Positions 19,502-26,936 of a DNA stretch of 64,000 nucleotides are shown here, one piece after another. Under the pieces are notes generated by a model. The model did not search any database. It saw only the letters and a program-made list of their open reading frames with translations, and was not told the DNA's origin. How positions within the stretch are numbered: position 1 is the first letter of the stretch; each line of letters starts with the position of its first letter. Position numbers and translations under genes: made by a program. The stretch comes from JACPNS01 sp047605325 (GTDB taxonomy: Bacteria > Actinomycetota > Thermoleophilia > Solirubrobacterales > JACPNS01): assembly GCA_047605325.1 (NCBI GenBank), contig JASGFX010000007.1:1-64000 (forward strand), given 5' to 3'.

Positions 19502-19657
19502 CGGAAACGCCAGCCCGCCATCGCAGACGTCTCGCCTCGTGCACCCGGCCTTTCCGCGAAATCGATTCGTGCGTTCGGCAGTTCACGTCCTCGGACATCG
19601 CGAGCTCAAGAACTGCGAACACGAAACTAGCTTCTTTGATGAAGAATGCCAGCCGAA

Positions 19658-19771
19658 TCATTTATCCATGCGTACGTTGACACTGAACCGCAAGCTGGCA
19701 AATGCTGGATTGTCAAGCACCGCCCCGGTGCCCTTCATCAAGCCAACGATCTTCGCGACGTACCCCTGCGT
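19658..19771 (-). pseudogene. Decayed 3' end of a lytic transglycosylase
   Basis: Reading leftward, 19771-19661 encodes TQGYVAKIVGLMKG and continues to a stop at 19658. It aligns with the C-terminus of the intact transglycosylase at 21578-22954 over 34 residues with about 25 identities and no gaps. Homology stops abruptly at the Thr of TQGY. It keeps its natural stop codon, so it is the true end of a related gene whose body is gone. The rest of 19502-19992 holds no other gene I can support. Confidence 0.75.
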
Positions 19772-19944
19772 CCGGCCAGCAGACGGCGGTCCGGGGTCAG
19801 ACCATCGGCTACTACCTGTTCCGCCGCGTACCTGACAAGCAGATCAAGTCCGGCACCGCGAACGGCGGGGTTGACGGAGCGCCCGTTTCCACATAGCCTG
19901 ATCGCATTTCCGGCACATGCAGGATCGAGACCTGCCGCCAGCAC

Positions 19945-19980
19945 AAAGCCCTGTCTCTTCGAGCGAGGGGGCGGGGCTTT
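19945..19980 (-). terminator. Probable terminator after the 159-residue membrane protein gene
   Basis: AAAGCCC (19945-19951) pairs with GGGCTTT (19974-19980), with further partial pairing inside the 22-base loop. It lies 13 nt past the stop at 19993. On the plus strand it is followed by a pyrimidine-rich tract, so it may work in both directions. Confidence 0.6.
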
Positions 19981-19992
19981 CCTTCTTCTCCA

Positions 19993-20472
19993 TCAGGTTT
20001 GGAATGTGCTCCAGTTCAGCACGACCTTGTCGTAACCCGCGCATCGAACCGTGTGCTCCGTACCGCCGAGGCCGTGAGGCGTGAAGGTGCACGCAAGATC
20101 GGCGCCGCCTGGGGCCAACAAGAAGCGTCTGCTTATCCCGTAGTACGGGACGAATCGCTTTGTGCGCGCCGGATACACAAACGTGTCCGGGTCGGATTCA
20201 AATTGCTCGACCGCAGCCCTCGCTTCTCGGCAATTCAGACCGGATGAGTGGACCTCAATCGCGTAGGCACGGCCACCATAGTTGGGCGTTCGGTTGAAGG
20301 TGCGATCACACGTGTCGGGGCGGTCGGCGACATGCAGAATGATCGCAACGGCACCGTAAATCGCACACAGCCCAGTCGCAAATGCGGCGACAATCTTGGT
20401 GGCTTTGGAAGAGTGCCGCCAGAGCCGCCGCCACCACGAATCATTGACAGTCCCTCGCTCAACCGTGTCCAT
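19993..20472 (-). CDS. Orphan single-pass membrane protein fused behind a uvrC remnant
   Basis: 159 residues. A basic, Trp-rich N-terminus (SWWRRLWRHSSK) leads into one membrane helix (about residues 25-46). An extracellular domain with four cysteines follows (TCDR, NCREAR, ACTFTP, RCAGYD). This Cys and aromatic pattern resembles small extracytoplasmic domains common in actinobacteria, but I cannot name a family. GGGAGGG precedes the ATG. The upstream 49-codon uvrC remnant stops inside this gene, so it probably depends on the duplicated uvrC promoter. Confidence 0.65.
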   Translation of the reverse strand: MDTVERGTVNDSWWRRLWRHSSKATKIVAAFATGLCAIYGAVAIILHVADRPDTCDRTFNRTPNYGGRAYAIEVHSSGLNCREARAAVEQFESDPDTFVYPARTKRFVPYYGISRRFLLAPGGADLACTFTPHGLGGTEHTVRCAGYDKVVLNWSTFQT

Positions 20473-20608
20473 CGTCGCCCTCCCAGAAGAGGTAGACCCC
20501 CGACTGATCGGGCAGTTCACGCCGGTCATCGATCAGCTTGCCCCGGAAGGGGTTGCTGCGCTGGGGCTTTTTCTTCGGCTTCTCGGCCGTCTTGTCCGTG
20601 TCGGGCAC
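20459..20608 (-). pseudogene. Truncated second copy of the uvrC 5' end
   Basis: A GTG-initiated 49-codon frame whose first 41 codons align without gaps to UvrC residues 1-41 (30 identical, ending GVYLF). It then runs 8 unrelated codons to a TGA at 20461-20459 inside the next gene. The promoter is conserved too: TAGTCT followed by 6 nt and GTG, as in the real uvrC. The GIY-YIG core is missing, so it has no nuclease function. It may now serve as a leader peptide and promoter for the membrane protein gene downstream. Confidence 0.85.
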
Positions 20609-20720
20609 AGACTCAGACTATGGGCACCTCCGGTGCCTGCGGCCGTCACCGCTGGTCAGCCCGAGACTTTTCTGCATCAGAACGCCCACTTGCACGGCCA
20701 CCGTCTTCTGGTGCCTTGGA

Positions 20721-20939
20721 CTACGCGGCGGTCCTGGCCAGAAACCCTTGATCTGTCAAGTCGGCCCGAAGGTGCTCGGGTAGCTCGTCTGCGCGCGCTC
20801 GCAGCGCGTCTAGCGCCTCGGCCGTCGTCAGGTCGTCAAGCCCCAGCGCCTCGACGGCAAGCTCGAGCGGCGTGACCGAGGGAAACTCGGGGGAGCCGTG
20901 GTGAGCCATGCGATCTGCGAGTCCGTCTAGTGCGGCCAT
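20721..20939 (-). CDS. Small acidic protein overlapping the ART gene; candidate antitoxin or immunity protein
   Basis: 72 residues, Leu/Ala/Asp/Glu-rich and likely helical, with no signal or membrane segment. The ATG lies within the last 13 bases of the ADP-ribosyltransferase gene, so translation is coupled to it; a GGAG sits very close to the ATG. Toxin-first order with a small acidic coupled partner is the layout of many toxin-immunity and some toxin-antitoxin pairs. No homologous family is recognised; the antitoxin role is inferred only from position and composition. Confidence 0.5.
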   Translation of the reverse strand: MAALDGLADRMAHHGSPEFPSVTPLELAVEALGLDDLTTAEALDALRARADELPEHLRADLTDQGFLARTAA

Positions 20940-21532
20940 AGCTCCAATGTAACGACTTTCCCCGGAAAACCATCGGTCCGGTTACGAGCCTTGACGACCT
21001 TCAGGTGCGCACCGGTGGGGATCAGAACCTCATCCTCGTGGCTCTGCTGGCTTCCGATCAGGAGGTTCATTTCCAGAACGTGCGAGCCGGGCTTCACTAC
21101 GACCTCCCAGATGTCGCCGCGGCCTTCCTCGCTGGCGTATCGCGACGCCAGTTCCAATGAGAGCGAGGTCGACGTGAACTCGGGCGGGGGCTTGCGGTAG
21201 TTGCCCACCACGTAGTCGCTCATCAGCGTTCCACGAAGCCCGCGAAAAATGGTGCCCTCTTGAGTGGTTGGCTTCACGTATTCGAAGGCCGTATCCAGCG
21301 CGTCTGCGACCTCGCGTGCCATTCCCTTGAGCGGCCGTCCTTCTCGCAGCGCGGAGTTGATCTCCTTGGCCACACCCTTCCGGGTGTAGAGCCGCGCGAT
21401 CTCACGGATATCGGCCGGGATCTTGCTCTCCGCGTGAATCTTGGCGAGGTGCTCGCCAAAGGGATTTGCCGGCCCGTCGCTCCGTCGACGAGCGGGGTCG
21501 CCGGGATCTCCGAGCCGCTCAACATCGGCCAT
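20927..21532 (-). CDS. ADP-ribosyltransferase exoenzyme-type toxin (R-S-E class)
   Basis: 201-residue mono-ADP-ribosyltransferase. The helical N-terminal half carries IARLYTRKGVAKEINSALR, the Yt-g-iN-LR pattern of C3/VIP2-like exoenzymes. The three catalytic signatures follow in order: R97 in TIFRGLRG, the STS motif in EFTSTSLS (S121-S123) and the ExE motif E166-D-E168 in HEDEVLIP. ExE suggests an arginine-directed class by family precedent. There is no signal peptide. It is preceded 46 nt upstream by the pilin-like/VanY/SLT gene on the same strand and overlaps a small acidic gene. Target and role are unknown; interbacterial toxin, phage defence or toxin-antitoxin module are all possible. Confidence 0.85.
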   Translation of the reverse strand: MADVERLGDPGDPARRRSDGPANPFGEHLAKIHAESKIPADIREIARLYTRKGVAKEINSALREGRPLKGMAREVADALDTAFEYVKPTTQEGTIFRGLRGTLMSDYVVGNYRKPPPEFTSTSLSLELASRYASEEGRGDIWEVVVKPGSHVLEMNLLIGSQQSHEDEVLIPTGAHLKVVKARNRTDGFPGKVVTLELWPH

Positions 21533-21577
21533 CGGCCGTGTTGATCAGAACGTGCGAGCTGCCGGTGTCCACGGAGG

Positions 21578-22954
21578 TCACCGGACGATCCTCACGCTCG
21601 CCGTGAAGCCGAGGCCCGCGAAGGCGGGGTCGTCGAGCGACGCGCCGGCGCCTTTCATCAGGCCGATGATCTTTGCGACGTAGCCCTGCGTTTCGCTGTA
21701 GGGCGGGACACCCCCGTACTTGATCACGGCGCCCGGGCCGGCGTTGTAAGCAGCGAGCGCCTTGGGGATCGACTTGAACTGAGCGATCAAGTGGCCCATG
21801 AGCTTGGCCTGCGCGTTGATCGAGGCGACGGGGTCGAATGGATCTGTCAGACCGACCGATTGCGCCGTGCCGGGCATGAACTGAGCGATGCCCTGCGCCC
21901 CGGCTGAGGAGACCGAGTTCGGGTTGAAGTCCGACTCGGCCTTGAGCTGGGCGGCGAGCAGCACCGGCTGGACGTTGTACTTCTGTGCGGCCTCAAGGAT
22001 CGCCCTGCGGTAGCGCGCCGGGACCCAGCTCGGCAGGCCCTCGCTGCCGACGTAGCTGCCGCCGGAGACGTCGCGCGAGCCGGCGCCGTACTGGGCCGGC
22101 ACATCGCGCGGATTGGCGCCGAAGCCGAAATGCCAAGGCTCCCACGCGTAGCGCTTGATGAACCCGAAACGCCGCGCGTTCGACGCGAGCCAGCCATACG
22201 CCGCCGGTGGCCCGAGGTCAAGCTCGGTGCCGTAGCGGTGCAGAGAGGTGCCGGGCGGCGCCACCCATTTTGGATCGGGGTGCGCGGCAAAGAGCCGCGC
22301 CTGCTCTGCGTCGGATCGAAATGCAGAATTGACCGACAGGGTGTGGCCAGCCGCCTGCGCGGCGGCGTACATACGGTCGAATGCTTCGGCGACGTCCGGT
22401 CGCATCGGCTTGCCCTGCCTGTAGGCGAGCGGACCACCGTATCCCCCGCCACTGCCGAATCCCGGCATCGGGCCGCCCGTCGATGGGAACGCGAAGCGCA
22501 GTTCGGCGGTCGCCTTCGCGCGAACCCGCACCGATCGAGCACCTTCGCCGCCAGGAACATCGACGGTCTGCTTTCGCGTCGTCGTGACGGTCACGCTGGT
22601 TGGCATCGGATTCACCCCGAAACTGACGCTCTGGATATGCCCCGCAGCACGGTTTGCGACAACCACTCGCACGGCGGCTCCCCTCGCCCGAAGCCGATAG
22701 GCGACAGGGGAGAGATGGCGTGGGTTCGGCGCGCCGTTCGGCAGTACCGCAGGCTCGAACAACCGGGGATAGTCGTCGGCCATGCGCTTGCCGGCCGCTG
22801 CCGCCGCGAGGTCGGCGTTGCGCTGCTCGGCTCCGCGAGCCGCAAGCGCGCCGCCGTACTGAGCGAATATCGCCACGCCGGCAAGCGCGAGGATCATCCC
22901 GGCGACCAGCGCGATCGATGCCTGACCCCGTTCAGACCGAAACGATGTGATCAT
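21578..22954 (-). CDS. Pilin-like N-terminus fused to VanY DD-carboxypeptidase and SLT lytic transglycosylase
   Basis: 458 residues in three parts. Residues 1-60 look like a Tad/TadG-type minor pilin: SERGQASIALVAG then a membrane helix (about 12-36). After a linker with Gly-rich spacer (160-178), residues about 185-280 are a VanY/M15-like peptidase with SxHxxGxxxD (S237, H239, D246) and WEPWH (H275). Residues about 315-435 are a goose-lysozyme/SLT transglycosylase: KAESDFNP (catalytic E340), GIAQFMPGT and AYNAGPGAV. The ATG at 22954 overlaps the upstream stop (ATGA). It should cut peptide stems and glycan strands at the site of a pilus-like assembly. Its C-terminus has a decayed relative at 19658-19771. 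Confidence 0.88.
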   Translation of the reverse strand: MITSFRSERGQASIALVAGMILALAGVAIFAQYGGALAARGAEQRNADLAAAAAGKRMADDYPRLFEPAVLPNGAPNPRHLSPVAYRLRARGAAVRVVVANRAAGHIQSVSFGVNPMPTSVTVTTTRKQTVDVPGGEGARSVRVRAKATAELRFAFPSTGGPMPGFGSGGGYGGPLAYRQGKPMRPDVAEAFDRMYAAAQAAGHTLSVNSAFRSDAEQARLFAAHPDPKWVAPPGTSLHRYGTELDLGPPAAYGWLASNARRFGFIKRYAWEPWHFGFGANPRDVPAQYGAGSRDVSGGSYVGSEGLPSWVPARYRRAILEAAQKYNVQPVLLAAQLKAESDFNPNSVSSAGAQGIAQFMPGTAQSVGLTDPFDPVASINAQAKLMGHLIAQFKSIPKALAAYNAGPGAVIKYGGVPPYSETQGYVAKIIGLMKGAGASLDDPAFAGLGFTASVRIVR

Positions 22955-23415
22955 CACGATCCGCCGCCCAGAAAGGTCGCGGCGCAGGCCGCGCCGCGCG
23001 CAAGTTCGCGGCCGCGGCGCCACGGCGGGGCAGACCCGACCTGCTCCGGGCTCAGCCGAAACGCCGCCTCCGCCCCGTCGCATTCTCCGACGACCACGAC
23101 CTCGACCCGCGCTGCGGCAAAGCGCACGCGCAGCTCGGATTCGATCACCGCGCAGTACGCCGGATCACTCCCGGCGTCGAGCACCAACCAAACGCGGTCG
23201 TATCCCGCGCCGTCGGCCACACATGACAGCGACGCCAGGTCTGCCAGTCCGACCGTCACTGGCGCGCTGGCCTCGAGTTGTTCGAGCAGGCAGCGAAGTC
23301 TTCGCGCCTCGGCACAGGCGTCCACGACGAGCAGGCGCGTGGCGCTCGTGAGCTGCGGCCGCCCCTCCATGATCCGTTCGCGCTCGAGAAACAGTCCCGT
23401 CAACGACGCGATCAT
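22954..23415 (-). CDS. Unknown protein of the TadE-like operon
   Basis: 153 residues, start ATG 23415 overlapping the upstream TadE-like stop (ATGA); its own stop overlaps the next ATG in the same way. There is no signal peptide or clear membrane helix. It has alternating alpha/beta character with hydrophobic strands (TRLLVVDAC, RVWLVLDAG, VEVVVVGEC) that suggest a small Rossmann-like or receiver-like fold, and six cysteines. I do not recognise a family. Strict translational coupling on both sides says it belongs to the pilus-like operon, perhaps as a cytoplasmic accessory. Confidence 0.7.
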   Translation of the reverse strand: MIASLTGLFLERERIMEGRPQLTSATRLLVVDACAEARRLRCLLEQLEASAPVTVGLADLASLSCVADGAGYDRVWLVLDAGSDPAYCAVIESELRVRFAAARVEVVVVGECDGAEAAFRLSPEQVGSAPPWRRGRELARGAACAATFLGGGS

Positions 23416-23753
23416 TGGCGCGTGTACCTCGCTTCGGCCGAAGCCGTGAGCAGCCCCGCGAGCGGCGGCACGATGGCGCGAGGGCGCACCCGAACGCGTA
23501 CCCGACGCGCCCGTACCGAAACGGAGACCGAGCCGCTCGACCAACCAGGGGCGGCCTCTCGCGCCGCGCGCTCCGGAGCGTGCCCGAGCTGACCGGCGAG
23601 CGCGCCGGCATGCGCTGCATTTCCGGCGGTCACATATGTCGCGCCCGCGACAAGCGCCTGTAGGCCGAGCAGCCCGCAGAGCACGACCAGCGGCGCGATC
23701 GCCACCAACTCGACGGTCGACTGTCCGCGTGAGCCGCGCAGCATCCCGCTCAC
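23412..23753 (-). CDS. TadE-like minor pilin (second in operon)
   Basis: 113 residues. The N-terminus SRGQSTVELVAIAPLVVLCGLL is the TadE-like prepilin signature (GQ-x-T/S-V-E followed by a membrane helix); Glu at +5 of the processed form is present. The remainder is a short Arg/Val-rich extracellular region. The ATG overlaps the stop of the first TadE-like gene (ATGA). A TadV-type prepilin peptidase and the TadA/B/C motor genes are not in the window. Confidence 0.85.
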   Translation of the reverse strand: MSGMLRGSRGQSTVELVAIAPLVVLCGLLGLQALVAGATYVTAGNAAHAGALAGQLGHAPERAAREAAPGWSSGSVSVSVRARRVRVRVRPRAIVPPLAGLLTASAEARYTRQ

Positions 23754-24133
23754 GGTCGCATCCTCGACGTCGCGTGAAGCTCTGGTCCGGCATTGCTGCC
23801 GAACGCCGCGCGAAACGGCCCGACCAGCGGAACCCGCGCCCGCACCTCCACCGCGCCGTCCTTTGCGTCAGAGACCTTCCGCGACCGCGACGGCGAACTC
23901 GCGAGCAGAGCGGCGGCAACCCTGCGCCCCTTGCGCAGGCCGGCCGCAGCATCACCGGACTGCTCGGCGACATAGCGTGCCCTCGCAGCGACCCTCGCTG
24001 ACTCCTGAAGCTTCCACCAGGTGTGGCCGGCGACGACGAGCTGCCATCCGGAAAACGCGATCACGACCACGAGTGGCAACGCCGCGAGAAACTCAACGGA
24101 CGCCTGCCCTCTCTGACTGCTCCTGAATCCCAT
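23750..24133 (-). CDS. TadE-like minor pilin (first in operon)
   Basis: 127 residues starting MGFRSSQRGQASVEFLAALPLVVV, the TadE-type processing site plus helix, followed by a helical region and a basic C-terminal part (VRARVPLVGPF). The ATG at 24133 is preceded by GGAAGG at good spacing; an in-frame TTG two codons earlier is less likely. It leads a four-gene operon of overlapping genes (TadE-like, TadE-like, unknown, pilin-like/VanY/SLT). A conserved bipartite element lies just upstream (24157-24209). Confidence 0.87.
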   Translation of the reverse strand: MGFRSSQRGQASVEFLAALPLVVVIAFSGWQLVVAGHTWWKLQESARVAARARYVAEQSGDAAAGLRKGRRVAAALLASSPSRSRKVSDAKDGAVEVRARVPLVGPFRAAFGSNAGPELHATSRMRP

Positions 24134-24156
24134 GCGCAAAGCCTTCCGGCCAGCGC

Positions 24157-24209
24157 GTGACGTTTCAAGACCCGTTAGCGACGAAAGCGCAAAAAGTCAG
24201 CGACAAAAC
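24157..24209 (-). promoter_or_regulatory. Bipartite pilus-locus element, copy A
   Basis: A 16-mer at 24157-24172 (minus strand GGTCTTGAAACGTCAC) lies 23 nt before the first TadE-like ATG. One base away is a 36-base block (24174-24209) with two similar half-sites (TTTTGTCGCTGAC and TTTCGTCGCTAAC) 22 bp apart and TTTGC between. The same two blocks occur upstream of the Flp pilin-like gene at 55001-55064. The layout suggests tandem binding of a regulator. Confidence 0.65.
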
Positions 24210-24270
24210 TGCAAAATCTGCCGTGTCACGACCGGCAACTGCCGTGCAGCAACCGGAGAACGCCGGAAGC

Positions 24271-25050
24271 TCATTCAAGTGCCCCGACGCGAGTCCCTCC
24301 CTCGGTGGTCGAGTTCGCCCCTTGCCCCTCAAGACGCTCAAGGCGTTCAGTGATCTCTCGGAGGCGCTCAAGGAGTTCGGCGTGCCGTTCCTCGTCCGAA
24401 TCAACTTCGCGCGAACCGGCCACGAAGTGCTGGGCGACAGCTCCGGTAAGAATCGCGACAAAGCCGATCCCGATCAACATCACACACAACGCCAGAATCT
24501 TTCCTGCGGTGGTGTGCGGCGTCTCGTCGCCGTAGCCGACAGTGGTCACGGTTGAAGAAGCCCACCAAAGACCCTCCCAGACGCTCATGTGTCGCTGAGG
24601 CGTCTGCTCAATCCACGAGAACGCCGCACCGGCGCCCACCACAACTAGCAACGCGGTCAGCGCAACGTATGGAAGCCCTTCGAGCGAGGTGATTTGTTTG
24701 GCTTTCTTCCCCACCCAGACCAGTCGAAGCAGTCGGGAGAGACGCAGAAGCCGCAACGCTCCGGCGCTAGGCACCAAGATTGGAACTGCCAGAAAGACGA
24801 TCGCGGTCTCAAGCGAGTGCCGACGAATCCATGTCAGGCGATCCGGGCTCACCCAGACCAGTGTTGCCCACTCGACGGCGAAGGCGGACCAACAGAAGAA
24901 GTTCAGGACGAGCGAGAACGCCTGCGCGACCGGCGACTTGAATCCAAACTCGATCACGACCGCCGGAACTACCAGCAACGCGACGAAGAACATCGGTCGC
25001 TCGAATTTTGATTCCATCGCAACGAGCTCTTCTGGACTACGTCGACTCAT
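24271..25050 (-). CDS. Voltage-gated-type potassium channel, 6-TM
   Basis: 259-residue ion channel. Hydrophobic segments fit S1-S4, with an S4-like charged helix RLLRLSRLLRLVW (about 100-112). S5, a pore helix (WEGLWWASSTVTT), the selectivity filter TVGYGD (170-175) and S6 follow. The cytoplasmic tail (about 215-250) is a short coiled coil rich in Glu/Arg/Leu that may aid tetramerisation. There is no RCK or cyclic-nucleotide domain. It stands alone, with the pilus operon starting downstream on the same strand. Confidence 0.92.
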   Translation of the reverse strand: MSRRSPEELVAMESKFERPMFFVALLVVPAVVIEFGFKSPVAQAFSLVLNFFCWSAFAVEWATLVWVSPDRLTWIRRHSLETAIVFLAVPILVPSAGALRLLRLSRLLRLVWVGKKAKQITSLEGLPYVALTALLVVVGAGAAFSWIEQTPQRHMSVWEGLWWASSTVTTVGYGDETPHTTAGKILALCVMLIGIGFVAILTGAVAQHFVAGSREVDSDEERHAELLERLREITERLERLEGQGANSTTEGGTRVGALE

Positions 25051-25338
25051 ATTTTCCTCTGTACTCGGTGACGAGTCGACCCCTCACCGCAGCCGACTCG
25101 AGCTTGACTTTGATTTCGTCGGACTCTCGCCCAAAAAGCGGTGCTGAGCGCGACCGGGGCCTCGGGACCGCGCCACTTGTCGATGGCGTAGCGCGGCGAC
25201 CTCCGAATGTGCGCCGTTCTGAGCAAATTCCCCGTGAACGCGCCGCTGAGCCGAGCAGCCGCGACGCATTTGTCCGACTCTACAGGGACACCGAACAAGT
25301 GTCAATCAGGGCGATTGGAGACGGTCGAAACTTGCCGC

Positions 25339-26847
25339 TCAGGAGCGACGCATCGATCCGAGCATCGGATTCGCGGAGCTGATTCCGCGCCGGCGACCGC
25401 CCTTGGCCTGGTACATCGCGACGTCTGCACGGTGCACGAGCTGGTCGGGCGACTCGTCATCCTCGCGGCGTGCGGCGGCGCCGATCGATAGTGATACATC
25501 GAGTCCGGCCGCCTCGACGCGCAGTCGCTCGACGAGACGCTGGAGACCGGCCTCGTCAGTGTCGGGGCAGATCACCACGAACTCGTCGCCGCCGAGTCGC
25601 GCGGTGAAGTCAGAGCCGCGAGCAGTCTCGGTGATCGCCGCCGCGATGCCGCGCAGCAGACGATCGCCGGCGACGTGGCCGTTGGTGTCGTTGAACGACT
25701 TGAAGTTGTCCAGGTCGGCGAAGACCAGGCCGAGCGGGCGGTCGTGGCGCAGCGCGCGCTGCCACTCGATCGACATCTGACGGTCGAAACCCTCGCGGTT
25801 GGCAAGGCCGGTCAGGTGGTCGAGCTGGGCGACCCGGGCGATGCCGGTCGCACGGCGCCTCTCGCGGAACGAGATCACGGCGAGCACCGACGAGGCAAAG
25901 ATCAGCAGCAGGAACGCCGCGCGGAAGGCCAGCGGAATTCCGTCGACCGCCCGGGCGATCGTCGTGCGCTGCGTCAGTTCGTCGCGTGCGCCCGATCCGG
26001 ACTTCTTCGAACCACTCGATGACCCGCGCGAAGAGTTGTTGTCGCCGCCACCGAGACCGATGCTCGAGACGATTGTCGCGGTCGCCGGCTGGGCGACCGA
26101 GGACGCGATCCCGGCAACGCCGCCGGAGAGGCTCCCAGAGGTGCTCGGCGGCTTGGCCTCTCCGGAGCCGGAACCAGACCCAGAACCAGACGAACCCTTC
26201 GATCCGTCGTCGCCAGCGCCACCCTCTTCGACGACGCCGCCGGTCGGGGTCGGTGCCGCGGGTGATCCCGTGCTCGGCGCGGACGAGCCGTCGCTGCCGG
26301 TCGACTCGCCACCGGTGCCATCGACGCTCCCCTCAGAGCTGGGATTGGAGACCGTGCCCGAGCCCGAGCCGCTACCCGAACCCGAAGTGCCCGTGCCGGA
26401 ACCCGAGCCGCTGGCCGAGCCACCGCCGGTGCCATTGCCGGTTCCACCGCCCGAGCCGCTACCTGAACCCGAAGATCCGCTCCCGGAAGTTCCAGGACCA
26501 GCGGATCCGGAACCGCTTCCCGCGCCAGAACCCGCCCCGGCAGAAGACCCGGATCCAGGAGACCCCGGCCCTGGGGTGCCAGGCCCCTGACCAGAACCGC
26601 CCCAGCCGCCGGAGTGCGAATCGGAGCCGCCGTGCCAGCCGCCAGAACCGCCGCCCACGCCGCCTCCAGAAGTGTGCGGGCCGCCCGAGTGGTGCGACGA
26701 ATGGCCTCCGCCCCCGCTGCAGGCGTACGCGACAAGCGCCATCGGGCCGAGAACGAACAGTGCGACCGTCAGCAGGGCGGGCAGAAACTGAGACGCGCGG
26801 CGCAGGCCGGCGCGTGACGAGCGAAAGATGTTCCGAGGAACCGCCAC
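25339..26847 (-). CDS. Membrane diguanylate cyclase with long Gly/Ser extracellular region
   Basis: 502 residues. An N-terminal helix (about 20-42) ends in VAYACSGGG, possibly a lipobox. About 250 residues of Gly/Ser/Thr/Pro low complexity follow, then a second membrane helix (about 310-330) and a cytoplasmic GGDEF domain with LDHLTGLANR, DLDNFKSFND and the active LGGDEFVVI. The motif is intact, so c-di-GMP synthesis is expected. The region 25051-25338 downstream holds no gene I can support. The low-complexity part may span the cell wall or be a flexible sensor. Confidence 0.88.
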   Translation of the reverse strand: MAVPRNIFRSSRAGLRRASQFLPALLTVALFVLGPMALVAYACSGGGGHSSHHSGGPHTSGGGVGGGSGGWHGGSDSHSGGWGGSGQGPGTPGPGSPGSGSSAGAGSGAGSGSGSAGPGTSGSGSSGSGSGSGGGTGNGTGGGSASGSGSGTGTSGSGSGSGSGTVSNPSSEGSVDGTGGESTGSDGSSAPSTGSPAAPTPTGGVVEEGGAGDDGSKGSSGSGSGSGSGEAKPPSTSGSLSGGVAGIASSVAQPATATIVSSIGLGGGDNNSSRGSSSGSKKSGSGARDELTQRTTIARAVDGIPLAFRAAFLLLIFASSVLAVISFRERRRATGIARVAQLDHLTGLANREGFDRQMSIEWQRALRHDRPLGLVFADLDNFKSFNDTNGHVAGDRLLRGIAAAITETARGSDFTARLGGDEFVVICPDTDEAGLQRLVERLRVEAAGLDVSLSIGAAARREDDESPDQLVHRADVAMYQAKGGRRRGISSANPMLGSMRRS

Positions 26848-26936
26848 GGTGACGCCACAGTAACCAGCGTCCCGGTCGGAAGATCAATCATTTTCCCTGC
26901 AATCGCCGCAAAAAGCAGGCAATGTTGCAACGCGCT

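Noticed and set aside
18745..20640. Insertion sequence or integrase-borne island in the uvrC region
   Set aside because: No transposase, integrase, terminal inverted repeats or tRNA target was found; the duplicated flanks are diverged gene pieces, not short target duplications.
25008..25382. 124-codon plus-strand frame between the K+ channel and the cyclase
   Set aside because: It overlaps the 5' end of the channel gene and the 3' end of the cyclase, has low complexity and no domain or ribosome site.
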